From an uncultured Acidimicrobiales bacterium (GTDB taxonomy: Bacteria > Actinomycetota > Acidimicrobiia > Acidimicrobiales > Bin134), in contig OX638350.1 in assembly GCA_951813325.1 (NCBI GenBank), forward strand, positions 1,837,954-1,901,953: a stretch of DNA of 64,000 bases, written 5' to 3'. Within the stretch, counting starts at the first letter, position 1; the number at the start of each line of letters is the position of its first letter. This document shows, in pieces, positions 1-9,437 of this stretch. The notes beneath the pieces were generated by a model. It had not been told where the DNA came from and did not search any database. It was given only the letters and a program-made list of their open reading frames with translations. Both the position numbers and the translations under genes were made by a program.

Positions 1-842
1 CGCCATACGGCAACAGGTCCGTAGCGGTGCTTGAGAGCCTCGACTGCCCCTGACCATGTTCCTCCGGTGTCTTTGTCGCTGGCAACGACCAGCGTGACCA
101 GGGCTCCGGCGTAAATGAGCTTGTTCCTGCCCATGGCCCTGCCCGCGGTGAAACGACCATCTGGCCGGTAGGGCGTACAAAGCAATATCTGCTCGTCGAG
201 GATGGCCCGACGAGTATCCGGCTGTTTGAGCTGGCGCTCCAGCGAGTCGGCCAGATATCCGACCGCAGAGCCTCCAGCCCTGTGCTCGTTTACGGCCGCG
301 TTCATTGCCAGGCTATCGACGCCGCGTGCTCCTCCGGACACCACGGGCAAACCCATCCGAGATGCCAGACGAGCAGCGCTCTTGGCCACTTCGGCGCCCT
401 CCACGCCGATGTCTCTGCTTCCCACCACACCAAAACCTGGGCGGTCCAGCAGTTCAAGCGGACCGGCGGCATGCAACACCACCGGGGCCTTGTCCCTCAG
501 CCGATACCTGAACTGGCATGGGTAGTGCTGGTCAAACGGCGTGAGGGTGTGGATGCCCGAGTGTTGCAAGCGGTCGAGTTCAAACGCCATTGCGATGGAC
601 CGATCCATCAGGGCGTTGATCCGGTCTGCCATCTCTTTGGCAAGACCGTGCACATTGCAAAGGACTTGTGACGATGCTCCCAGCAGTTCGCTTGGTTTGT
701 TCGCCAGTTCAGGTCTCTTCCAGTATTCCGAGGCGGCTAGTGGCTTCACTCCATCTGAGGCCAACTTGCTGGTCATCAACACCGCGGCCAGTGAGTCCTG
801 TCCAACCTCGCTCCTGTTACCCAAGCCCCTGTCGTCAGTCAC
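1..842 (-). CDS. DprA/Smf-like DNA-processing protein (3' end beyond window)
   Basis: This open frame of about 280 codons runs off the left edge, so the C terminus is missing. It starts at a GTG whose bases overlap the stop of the RecQ-PRTase gene (shared string GTGACTGA), implying translational coupling. The Rossmann-like DprA core is visible: GVVGSRD at residues 138-144, VSGGARGVDSLA at 168-179 (compare the DprA family's SGLARGID), and a GRNKLI-like segment near 239 followed by a hydrophobic strand ending VVAS. DprA proteins bind single-stranded DNA and load RecA in natural transformation; many divergent relatives sit in defence or mobile gene clusters instead. Residues 1-115 are not recognised, apart from general similarity to the helical N-terminal part of DprA proteins. 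Membership in the DprA superfamily is well supported; a transformation role is not, because the fixed RecQ-PRTase partner suggests a different job. Confidence 0.8.
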   Translation of the reverse strand, partial: MTDDRGLGNRSEVGQDSLAAVLMTSKLASDGVKPLAASEYWKRPELANKPSELLGASSQVLCNVHGLAKEMADRINALMDRSIAMAFELDRLQHSGIHTLTPFDQHYPCQFRYRLRDKAPVVLHAAGPLELLDRPGFGVVGSRDIGVEGAEVAKSAARLASRMGLPVVSGGARGVDSLAMNAAVNEHRAGGSAVGYLADSLERQLKQPDTRRAILDEQILLCTPYRPDGRFTAGRAMGRNKLIYAGALVTLVVASDKDTGGTWSGAVEALKHRYGPVAVW

Positions 843-2913
843 GAGACGACCTCCCTGCCGTGTCCGCCAATGCGAACGGGTAAACCAATTCGACTCCAGC
901 TCTTCGAAGCTGAGAGGCGATCACAGTGAGAGTCCATCGGGAATCCACAACGTCGTCCACCAACAGCACGGGCCCAGTGGGAACATCTGGAACTACCGCG
1001 AAAGCCCCCTCAATGTTTGCGTATTGTTTGGCGCTGTTCTGCATGAACTTCTGCGGCTGTGTGTCGTGGACCTTGGCAACCGCATCATGCCACGGAAGAG
1101 CCAGCTTCTGGGCGATGCGCCGGGCTAAATCCTTTACCAGGCCAGGGTTTCTGAGAGATGGGACATGAGTCACCCAAGTGGGCGCGGGATCAGGTCTCCA
1201 GCGTTCGCTGATCAGATCCGCGGAAGCCCCAACCAAATCGTCGCCGAAGTGTCCTTCGGCCTTGCCGCTCTGGACGATTGCTCCCCAGCCGCCATCACCC
1301 CAGAGGGCTAGCACCCACCCTGGTTCGCACCGTTGCTCCTCGGGGATCTTCTTCCTGTCGGGGTCTTGTTTGCGGGGTTCCATTGTGAGCTCTGTCCCTC
1401 GAAGGAAGTCCACTGCGGCTTGAATCGTATGAGTGCTCGCCGCGAGATCTCTTTGGTCTGAAAGACAGTTGTCACAGATGCCACAGGGATGAGCCTGCGA
1501 GTCGTCCAAATGCGACCTCAACAATTCCATTCGGCACTGGTCAGCGCTCACGTATTCCGCCATCTGAGCCTGCTCTTCTCGCCGCAATGCGGTTACCGCC
1601 TCTACCCTTTGACTGTCGTAACTCCAACGTTGAAGCGTCCGCTGCCAGCCAGAGTCGACACGCTCTACGGCACTATCGACCTCCAGGATCTTCAGGAGCT
1701 GTTCAAGCCGCGAGTGCCGAATGTTCACCTCTCGCTCAATATCAGAGAGTTTCAATGGCACTACCGTTTGTTCGAGCAGGCCGACAATCTTGTGAGCCTG
1801 GTCAGCGGCAGGGAACGCAGTGTCAATGAAAAAGTTCTGAATGTCTGCGTCCTCGTAACCCTGGAGAAGGATGCCCCACGATTCGGTTAGCGCCCGCCCG
1901 GCCCTCCCTACCTGTTGGTAGTAGGCGATGGGGGAGCCCGGTGCCTGGTAGTGGATGACGAACGAGAGATCGGGCTTATCGAATCCCATCCCTAGCGCGG
2001 AAGTCGCCGCGACGACCTTTTTCTGATTGCTCAGGAGCTGTTGTTCGGTTTCCAGTCGGTGGTCATTGTGCGAGTCGCCTGTGTAGGCGACTGCATCAAT
2101 CCCCCGGTAGGTAAGCCAGGAAGCAACTCGCTCGGCGTCTCGGACTGTTAGGCAATAGACGATGCCAGTTCCGGGGAGACTGGGGATCGTCTCAGCCAGC
2201 CACGCCAGTCGCTTCTGCTGGGGCGCTGGTGCAAAGACACGCAGTTGCAACCCATCACGACCAAGGGGCCCTCGAATGGGCACCAATTCGGTTCCAAGCT
2301 GTTCGGCAACGTCGTCCACGACCCGGTTATTGGCCGTCGCAGTGCAGCCCAACACAGGAATTCCTTGGGGGAGCAGGTCTAAGACTCCCTTGATCCGCCG
2401 GTAGTCGGGACGAAAGTCGTGTCCCCAGTCGGAAATGCAGTGGACTTCGTCGACCACCAGCAGGCCGCCACGCTGGGCCAATGATGGCAGGTGCTCTGCC
2501 CGGAAGCCCCGGTCGGCCAGCCGCTCCGGCGAGATCAAAAGAACATCGATCTGGTCAGAAGCGATTTCGGCGTAGACCCCCTCCCATTCCTCTTGGTTTG
2601 AACTATTGATGGTTGCCGCCCGCACTCCCATGCGCTGTGCGGCCTCGATCTGGTTCCGCATCAGCGCCAGCAGGGGAGATACCAACAGAGTGGGGCCAGC
2701 GCCGCGGTCTCGCAGGAGGCGAGTGGTAATGAAATAGACCGCGCTCTTTCCCCAACCAGTTCGCTGAACCAAGAGCACCCTTTTCCGCCGCAAGACCAGT
2801 TGTTCAATGGCTTCTAACTGTCCGGGGCGAAAGGCAGACGACTGATTGGCCGTCAGCGCTTGCAGGCAATGTTGGGCTTCAGCGGCAAAATTCTCTGCTT
2901 GCTGGTTGGACAT
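835..2913 (-). CDS. RecQ-family DNA helicase fused to a C-terminal phosphoribosyltransferase domain
   Basis: A 692-residue superfamily 2 helicase. Residues 25-350 carry the RecQ core: Walker A variant TGWGKS (52-57), DEVH box (155-158) followed by CISDWGHDFRPDY, and motif VI QVGRAGR (334-340). Cysteines 460, 477, 480 and 483 form the RecQ zinc site. In place of an HRDC domain, residues 575-692 look like a ComF/PRTase-type fold with a PRPP-binding loop LVDDVVDSRWTLT (651-663), including the paired aspartates. Conventional RecQ unwinds 3'-tailed and branched DNA. The PRTase part may act on nucleotides or serve as a nucleotide-sensing module; this is inference. The gene follows the AlkB-like gene by 18 bp with an AAGGGAG ribosome site, and overlaps the DprA-like gene, so the three form one operon. 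Base composition looks lower in G+C than the surrounding genes, which may indicate transfer. Confidence 0.88.
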   Translation of the reverse strand: MSNQQAENFAAEAQHCLQALTANQSSAFRPGQLEAIEQLVLRRKRVLLVQRTGWGKSAVYFITTRLLRDRGAGPTLLVSPLLALMRNQIEAAQRMGVRAATINSSNQEEWEGVYAEIASDQIDVLLISPERLADRGFRAEHLPSLAQRGGLLVVDEVHCISDWGHDFRPDYRRIKGVLDLLPQGIPVLGCTATANNRVVDDVAEQLGTELVPIRGPLGRDGLQLRVFAPAPQQKRLAWLAETIPSLPGTGIVYCLTVRDAERVASWLTYRGIDAVAYTGDSHNDHRLETEQQLLSNQKKVVAATSALGMGFDKPDLSFVIHYQAPGSPIAYYQQVGRAGRALTESWGILLQGYEDADIQNFFIDTAFPAADQAHKIVGLLEQTVVPLKLSDIEREVNIRHSRLEQLLKILEVDSAVERVDSGWQRTLQRWSYDSQRVEAVTALRREEQAQMAEYVSADQCRMELLRSHLDDSQAHPCGICDNCLSDQRDLAASTHTIQAAVDFLRGTELTMEPRKQDPDRKKIPEEQRCEPGWVLALWGDGGWGAIVQSGKAEGHFGDDLVGASADLISERWRPDPAPTWVTHVPSLRNPGLVKDLARRIAQKLALPWHDAVAKVHDTQPQKFMQNSAKQYANIEGAFAVVPDVPTGPVLLVDDVVDSRWTLTVIASQLRRAGVELVYPFALADTAGRSSRD

Positions 2914-2931
2914 TTTCGGAGACTCCCTTTG

Positions 2932-3564
2932 TCAGTCGTCGTGGCGGAAGGTGAGGCTGAGACGGGGAGGAGTAGGGCGGGCGAGCTTGGGGACGGCGTG
3001 CTCAAAGCGATGCTGGCAGGTGCCGCCCATCACCAGGAGGTCGCCGGAGCCGAGCACGAAGCGGCGGGACCGGCCACCGCCGAGGGGTCTGAGTAAGAAA
3101 GGGCGGGCCGCGCCGAGGGATAGCAGGCCGACGATGGGGTGGTGCTTGACCCTTCCGATCTTGTCGGCATGCCAGGCCACACTGTCGCGCTCGTGGCGGT
3201 AGAGGTTGATACCGACCCAAGCAAACGCCTTCTGGTAGTGAGTGCTCAACTCGGCGGCGACATCGCCGATGACGGGGACCGCCGAGCCCAATTGGTCGGC
3301 GGGGAGGTGGGCCGATAGTCGGGGCACGTTGACCATGTTGTCGTACATGGGCCGCCGCTCGGTGAACAGGGGCACAGTGGCCACCACGGTGTCCAGCAGG
3401 GTGTCACCGCCCCGCACGAACCCGGGCATGGTATCGACCCAGGCCTCGTCGCCCAGGTCCACCCGCTTCACGGCCAGCTCCAGCGCGATCGGCTCCTGCA
3501 CGCTCCACAACGCGGGTTGGGCGATGCCATCGCAGGGCCGGGGTGACACGAGTGCATCCGACAT
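2932..3564 (-). CDS. AlkB-like Fe(II)/2-oxoglutarate dioxygenase (DNA/RNA dealkylation)
   Basis: A 210-residue protein of the AlkB family, which removes alkyl groups such as 1-methyladenine and 3-methylcytosine from nucleic acids by oxidative demethylation. The iron ligands are visible as H132-x-D134 (in VAWHADK) and H189 (FEHAVPK). R201 and R207 in RLSLTFR match the 2-oxoglutarate-binding and family-specific arginines. A conserved NLY/H segment precedes the HxD motif, as in E. coli AlkB. Length is typical. It is the first gene of the AlkB/RecQ-PRTase/DprA-like operon, consistent with a DNA damage or foreign-DNA theme. A TAGAGT -10 element lies 9 nt before the ATG, so the leader is very short. 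Substrate specificity (DNA, RNA or protein) cannot be read from the sequence. Confidence 0.9.
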   Translation of the reverse strand: MSDALVSPRPCDGIAQPALWSVQEPIALELAVKRVDLGDEAWVDTMPGFVRGGDTLLDTVVATVPLFTERRPMYDNMVNVPRLSAHLPADQLGSAVPVIGDVAAELSTHYQKAFAWVGINLYRHERDSVAWHADKIGRVKHHPIVGLLSLGAARPFLLRPLGGGRSRRFVLGSGDLLVMGGTCQHRFEHAVPKLARPTPPRLSLTFRHDD

Positions 3565-3573
3565 GGGCCAATC

Positions 3574-3579
3574 ACTCTA
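3574..3579 (-). promoter_or_regulatory. -10 element (TAGAGT) of the AlkB/RecQ/DprA operon
   Basis: TANNNT hexamer 9 nt before the ATG at 3564. The transcription start is predicted within a few bases of the start codon. No convincing -35 box is seen. Confidence 0.4.
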
Positions 3580-3617
3580 TTGACGGCCAGTGACAGTTTG
3601 ACTGGCGTGGGTGAACC

Positions 3618-4160
3618 TCAGATCGATCTGCTGTTGATCAGTCGCACCAATTGGGCGACCACTTGGCCAATAGGTGGTGCTTGTCCACTGGCGAGCGGAT
3701 CGAGGGTGAATTCCACCTGGGTTTCACGTTGGCGCGTTCCGGAGACTGGATTCGCCTGCACGGTGGCGGCCAGTTGGCACACAACGCCGTTGTCAGCGGT
3801 AAATGTGACTTGGACAATGCCGGTGGTGGGGTCGATGTAGCTCACCTCGCCCAACTCGTGGCCCGCATCGACCAGTCGAGCGAACACGTCTCCGGCCGGC
3901 AAGTGGAGGACCAGACTGTCGTCGGTCTTCGATTTTGCGGGCATTGCCGACTTCTGGGGCGACGACTTGGACGGTTCCGGCGGTTTGTTTCCAGCCCGCC
4001 GGAGCCAGTGGTAGGCCTCGGTGATGCGGGCCGCTACTGCGGTGGTGCCTCCCACATCGGGATGAGCGTGGCGGATCAGCTCCCGGTAGGCCCGGTTGAT
4101 GTCGGCAGGCTGCGCCCCCTTCTCCAGTCCCAGCGTCCGCAGCGCCCGCTCCCGGTTCAC
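3618..4160 (-). CDS. J-domain (DnaJ-like) protein of unknown function
   Basis: A 180-residue protein whose first 65 residues form a J domain: helix with ALRTLGLE, then YRELIRHAHPDVGG with the diagnostic HPD at 33-35. J domains stimulate ATP hydrolysis by a DnaK-type Hsp70. There is no Gly/Phe-rich or zinc-finger region, so this is a type III J protein. A lysine/serine/proline-rich linker (about 65-95) leads to a C-terminal half of unknown fold ending near LVRLINSRSI. I chose the GTG at 4160 because a TACGCT -10 box lies 7 nt upstream and the J-domain homology begins there; a longer frame upstream overlaps the neighbouring hydrolase and looks non-coding. Client and partner are unknown. Confidence 0.8.
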   Translation of the reverse strand: MNRERALRTLGLEKGAQPADINRAYRELIRHAHPDVGGTTAVAARITEAYHWLRRAGNKPPEPSKSSPQKSAMPAKSKTDDSLVLHLPAGDVFARLVDAGHELGEVSYIDPTTGIVQVTFTADNGVVCQLAATVQANPVSGTRQRETQVEFTLDPLASGQAPPIGQVVAQLVRLINSRSI

Positions 4161-4167
4161 CCTCGCA

Positions 4168-4173
4168 AGCGTA
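4168..4173 (-). promoter_or_regulatory. -10 element (TACGCT), leaderless type, for the J-domain gene
   Basis: TANNNT hexamer ending 7 nt before the GTG at 4160. This spacing places the first transcribed base at the start codon. Confidence 0.5.
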
Positions 4174-4189
4174 GGGGGTGGGGCAAGAC

Positions 4190-4978
4190 TCAGCTTTCGG
4201 CAAGAAACTCCAAGATGGTTGGATAGGCCGTGGGATCTTGCATCATGAAGATGTGGCCGCCGTCGAAGGTGGCCAGGCGGGCACCGGGGATGCGGTCGCG
4301 CAGCAGCTCGCTGTTGCGCATGGGCGCGATGCCGTCGTGAACGCCGGCGCACACCAGGGTGGGGACGTCGATCTCACCGAGACGGTCGACCACGTCGTGG
4401 CCTCGGCGGGCCTCCAACTGCCCGAGCGCGCCGGGAGTGTTGAGCGGCAGCGCCGGGCCGTCGGGGCGGGCGGTGGTCACGAACGTCTCCACGCCGGGGG
4501 GCAGCGGGCCGCCCCGCTCATAGCGGGTGTCCAAGATCTCCAGCGCCACCTCGGCACGCTCGTCGGGGTCGAGGTCGGCCAGGGTGTGCAGGGGCCACGA
4601 GCTGTACTCGGGGCCGCCGGGCGAGGTGCAGTTGAGCACCAGCTTGCTGATCCGCCCGGGATGCAGCACTGCCATGTTCATGCCCACCATCCCGCCGAAG
4701 CTGGTGCCCACCAACGGCACCGAGTCCCAGCCCAACAAATCCAAGAATGCAACGGCATCGGCGGCGTAGTCGGCCATGGTCCACGACGTCGGCGGGGCAG
4801 ACGTCTGGCCCAAGCCCCTCTGGTCGAAGTGGGCCACGGTGAAGGCCCGGTTGAGCGGGTTCAGCTCCGGCGCCGTCATCCGGAGATCGCCCCCGCTGCC
4901 GCTGACGTTGAGAAGGGGCGGCCCCGACCCGTGCAGCTCGAAGTAGAGGTCGAGGTCGCGGACTTTGGCTATCGGCAT
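4190..4978 (-). CDS. Alpha/beta hydrolase
   Basis: A 262-residue alpha/beta-hydrolase fold protein without signal peptide. The nucleophile elbow is GTSFGG with Ser93, the acid is Asp215 in GVHDGIAP, and the catalytic histidine is His242 in GGHIFMM. The oxyanion region SGSGG lies near residues 26-30. The family includes haloperoxidase-like enzymes, esterases and 3-oxoadipate enol-lactonase; the motif spacing resembles the last group, but the substrate cannot be assigned. It is upstream of the J-domain gene (29 bp) on the same strand but that gene appears to have its own promoter. Confidence 0.85.
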   Translation of the reverse strand: MPIAKVRDLDLYFELHGSGPPLLNVSGSGGDLRMTAPELNPLNRAFTVAHFDQRGLGQTSAPPTSWTMADYAADAVAFLDLLGWDSVPLVGTSFGGMVGMNMAVLHPGRISKLVLNCTSPGGPEYSSWPLHTLADLDPDERAEVALEILDTRYERGGPLPPGVETFVTTARPDGPALPLNTPGALGQLEARRGHDVVDRLGEIDVPTLVCAGVHDGIAPMRNSELLRDRIPGARLATFDGGHIFMMQDPTAYPTILEFLAES

Positions 4979-5207
4979 CGGCTCATGTTGCCATGCCTAG
5001 AAGCGCAGGAAAGGTGGCAGAGCAGAAATCCACAGGCTGTTTGCCGTGAGAGGGGACCGATAGGCAAATGCCTCCGGATAGAGCCCCGCAGGGGCCGAAG
5101 CGAGGCACACCCTGAAAGGGCCTACCACCCCTCGCTCCGGCTCATTTGGATTGGTCGCGAAGACCACTTGAATCATAGGGCGAACCGGTGCGCTATCGGC
5201 AATGGAA
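4979..5207. other. Intergenic region with strong inverted repeats downstream of hppA
   Basis: This 229-bp gap follows the hppA stop codon and precedes the hydrolase start. It holds a 12-bp inverted repeat, 5094-5105 with 5130-5141 (one G-U pair as RNA on the - strand), enclosing a 24-nt loop that contains a small CCCT/AGGG stem. A second perfect hairpin, GCCCC-GCA-GGGGC, lies at 5083-5095 and competes for the same bases; GAGCC at 5081-5085 can also pair with GGCTC at 5139-5143. No T-run follows, so it is not a classical terminator. A sequence AAATCCACAGG lies near 5023-5033 and recurs in the gap at 20520-20945. It may be an mRNA 3' structure of hppA or a small RNA; I cannot name a family. Confidence 0.5.
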
Positions 5208-7304
<2,097 letters not shown>

Positions 7305-7333
7305 GTTGACTCCCTGTATGAGATAACTAGGCG

Positions 7334-7363
7334 AAGTTAGCCAGCGGCGATAAGCCCTGCCAA
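7334..7363 (-). promoter_or_regulatory. Possible hppA promoter
   Basis: On the - strand TTGGCA (7363-7358) and TAACTT (7339-7334) are separated by 18 bp upstream of the hppA ribosome site. The -10 matches weakly. Confidence 0.3.
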
Positions 7364-7402
7364 GGTTGCCATTTGGGATGTCTAGTTTCGCGCAATCCGC
7401 GG

Positions 7403-7408
7403 TATTCT
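7403..7408 (+). promoter_or_regulatory. -10 element (TATTCT), leaderless type, for the cyclo-ligase gene
   Basis: TANNNT hexamer ending 6 nt before the GTG at 7415; no ribosome binding site is present in between. Confidence 0.5.
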
Positions 7409-7414
7409 GGGACC

Positions 7415-8020
7415 GTGGTCAGCCTCAGCCGGTTGCGGACTGAAGCCCGGGAGGCTCGGCGCTCACATCCCGACGCTCAGGGCGCGGCGCGAGCGGTGGG
7501 CAACGCGGTGACGGCCCTCGGCTGGCTCGACGGGGCGCGGCGAGTGGCGGCCTCAGTGGCCGACGACGGTGAGATCGATCCGGCGCCGCTGGTAGCCGCC
7601 TGCCGCCTCCGGGGCATCGACGTCTACTTCCCGGTGCTGCGCGACCCCGCCCCCATGCAGTTCGCCCTTGCCGGCCTCGATACTCCCATGGTGCACAATC
7701 GCTTCGGAATCCCTGAACCCGACATCGATGCCGAAGCACTGGTGTCGGCCCGAGAGCTAGACGTGGTGCTGGCTCCGCTGGTGGTGTTCGACGCCGCCGG
7801 CCGCCGGGCAGGGCGGGGCCGGGGATACTACGATCGGGCGCTGGCCTTTTTGCTGAACGGTCCCCGCCCGGCAAAACCGCTGGTGGTGGGGCTGGCCTAT
7901 GAGCTGCAACTTGTGGACGGGGTGCCCACCCACCCCGGCGACGTGACCATGGACGCGGTGGTAACCGAGCAGCGGGTGCGAGTGTTCAGCTCTTTGCTGT
8001 CGCGCCGGGCCCGAATCTGA
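7415..8020 (+). CDS. 5-formyltetrahydrofolate cyclo-ligase (MTHFS)
   Basis: A 201-residue cytosolic enzyme of one-carbon metabolism that converts 5-formyl-THF plus ATP to 5,10-methenyl-THF. Family features are the N-terminal arginine-rich helix (LRTEAREARR), the substrate-binding segment around RFGIPEP, and the C-terminal ATP-binding GRGRGYYDRAL loop. The family is normally about 190-200 residues, matching the GTG start at 7415; a longer frame from 7373 lacks homology, and the TATTCT box fits only the 7415 start. It stands alone, with trkA 66 bp downstream having its own ribosome site. Confidence 0.9.
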   Translation: MVSLSRLRTEAREARRSHPDAQGAARAVGNAVTALGWLDGARRVAASVADDGEIDPAPLVAACRLRGIDVYFPVLRDPAPMQFALAGLDTPMVHNRFGIPEPDIDAEALVSARELDVVLAPLVVFDAAGRRAGRGRGYYDRALAFLLNGPRPAKPLVVGLAYELQLVDGVPTHPGDVTMDAVVTEQRVRVFSSLLSRRARI

Positions 8021-8086
8021 TGGGCAGCGCAGACCGAAGCGGGGGAAGCGCTCGCCCCCTCACGGAATTTCAGTAAGGATGGTGCA

Positions 8087-9430
8087 GTGCGCGTCGTGGT
8101 AGTGGGTGCTGGCGAGGTGGGCTCCTACGTTGCCCAGATCTTGAGCGGCGAGGGCAACACGGTTTCGGTGGTGGAGAAGAACGGCAAGAAGCTGCACCAC
8201 CTGGCTGAGGAACTCGATGTGCTGGCGGTGGAGGGAAGCGGCTCCCATCCCCACATCCTGCGGGAGGCGGGCATCCGCAAGGCCGATTTGCTGGTGGCGG
8301 TCACCGCCAGCGACGAGGTGAACCTGGTGGCCTGCCTGTTGGCCAAACAGCACGGGGTGGAGCGCACCATCGCCCGCATCCAGGCCCGCAACCTGAGGGA
8401 AAAGGACGCCCGCGAGCTGCGGGAGGCCATGAAGGCCGACACCATCATCGATCCCGACGAGGAGACCGCCCACGAGATCATGGATCTCTTGTCGTATCCG
8501 GGGGCCACCGACGTGACCGTGATGGCCGACGGCGAGGTGGTAGTGGTGGGGGCGAAGCTCACCGCCGACGCGCCGTGGGCCAGTCGCCGCCTGGCCGACA
8601 TCGCCGACGAGTACGAGCCCGACTGGGACTTTCTGGTGGCGGCAATCACCCGCAAAGGCAACACCCGGATACCCCGGGCCGACACCACCCTGGAGTCGGA
8701 CGACCTTCTGCGGGTGGTGTGCAAGCGGCGGGCCCGGATGACGCTGTTGCCGCTCTTGGGCCTGGCGCCGGGCACCCACCGCCGGGTGATGCTGTTGGGC
8801 GGCGGGCGGACGGCGGGCATATTGGCCCGCCGCCTGAGCGAGCGCCACGCTGAAGTGGTGCTCATCGAGCGCAACCTGGAGCGGGCCCAGAAGCTGAGCG
8901 AGGATCTGGACGGGGTGCTGGTTATCCACGGCGACATCACCGACGCCGAGTTGCTGGAATCAGAGGACGTCGGCAAGTTCGACGCGGTGATCGCCCTCAC
9001 CGGCAACGACGACGCCAACATATTGGCCTGTCTGTACGCCAAGTCGCTGGGCGCCAGCGAGACCATCGCCGTGCTTCACAACCTGGCCCTGCGCACGCTG
9101 CTGCGGGATGTGGGCATCGATGTGGCCCTGTCGCCCCGCACGGCCAGCGCCAACGGCGTGCTGCGCTACGTCAGGGGCGAGGTGGCCCAGGTGGCCACCT
9201 ACCTGTCGGGTGACTTCGAGGTGATCGAGGCCGAGATCAAGCAGGGGTCGCCGGCCGACGGGGCGGTGGTGAGCAAGATGGGCCTGCCCAAGGACGTGCT
9301 CATCGGCGCGTATGTGCGCGACGGCAAACCCCAGATCGGCCGGGGACGAAGCGAGCTTCGAAGCCGCGACCACATCGTGGTCTTCGCCCGTCCCGACACC
9401 GTCGACGAAGTGAAGCGCTTCTTCGGGTGA
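8087..9430 (+). CDS. trkA: TrkA potassium-uptake regulatory subunit (two RCK domains)
   Basis: A 447-residue cytosolic protein that binds nucleotide and gates TrkH channels. It contains two tandem RCK units: RCK-N 1 with VVGAGEVGSYVA (residues 5-16) and acidic strand end E30, RCK-C 1 near 140-220, RCK-N 2 with LLGGGRTAGILARRL near 227-241, and RCK-C 2 at 365-447. Length matches E. coli TrkA (458). The GTG start has AAGGA seven bases upstream. Two TrkH-type membrane subunits follow 7 and 1322 bp later, so the three genes form a complete Trk system; a single TrkA appears to serve both channels. Confidence 0.95.
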   Translation: MRVVVVGAGEVGSYVAQILSGEGNTVSVVEKNGKKLHHLAEELDVLAVEGSGSHPHILREAGIRKADLLVAVTASDEVNLVACLLAKQHGVERTIARIQARNLREKDARELREAMKADTIIDPDEETAHEIMDLLSYPGATDVTVMADGEVVVVGAKLTADAPWASRRLADIADEYEPDWDFLVAAITRKGNTRIPRADTTLESDDLLRVVCKRRARMTLLPLLGLAPGTHRRVMLLGGGRTAGILARRLSERHAEVVLIERNLERAQKLSEDLDGVLVIHGDITDAELLESEDVGKFDAVIALTGNDDANILACLYAKSLGASETIAVLHNLALRTLLRDVGIDVALSPRTASANGVLRYVRGEVAQVATYLSGDFEVIEAEIKQGSPADGAVVSKMGLPKDVLIGAYVRDGKPQIGRGRSELRSRDHIVVFARPDTVDEVKRFFG

Positions 9431-9437
9431 GGATGAG

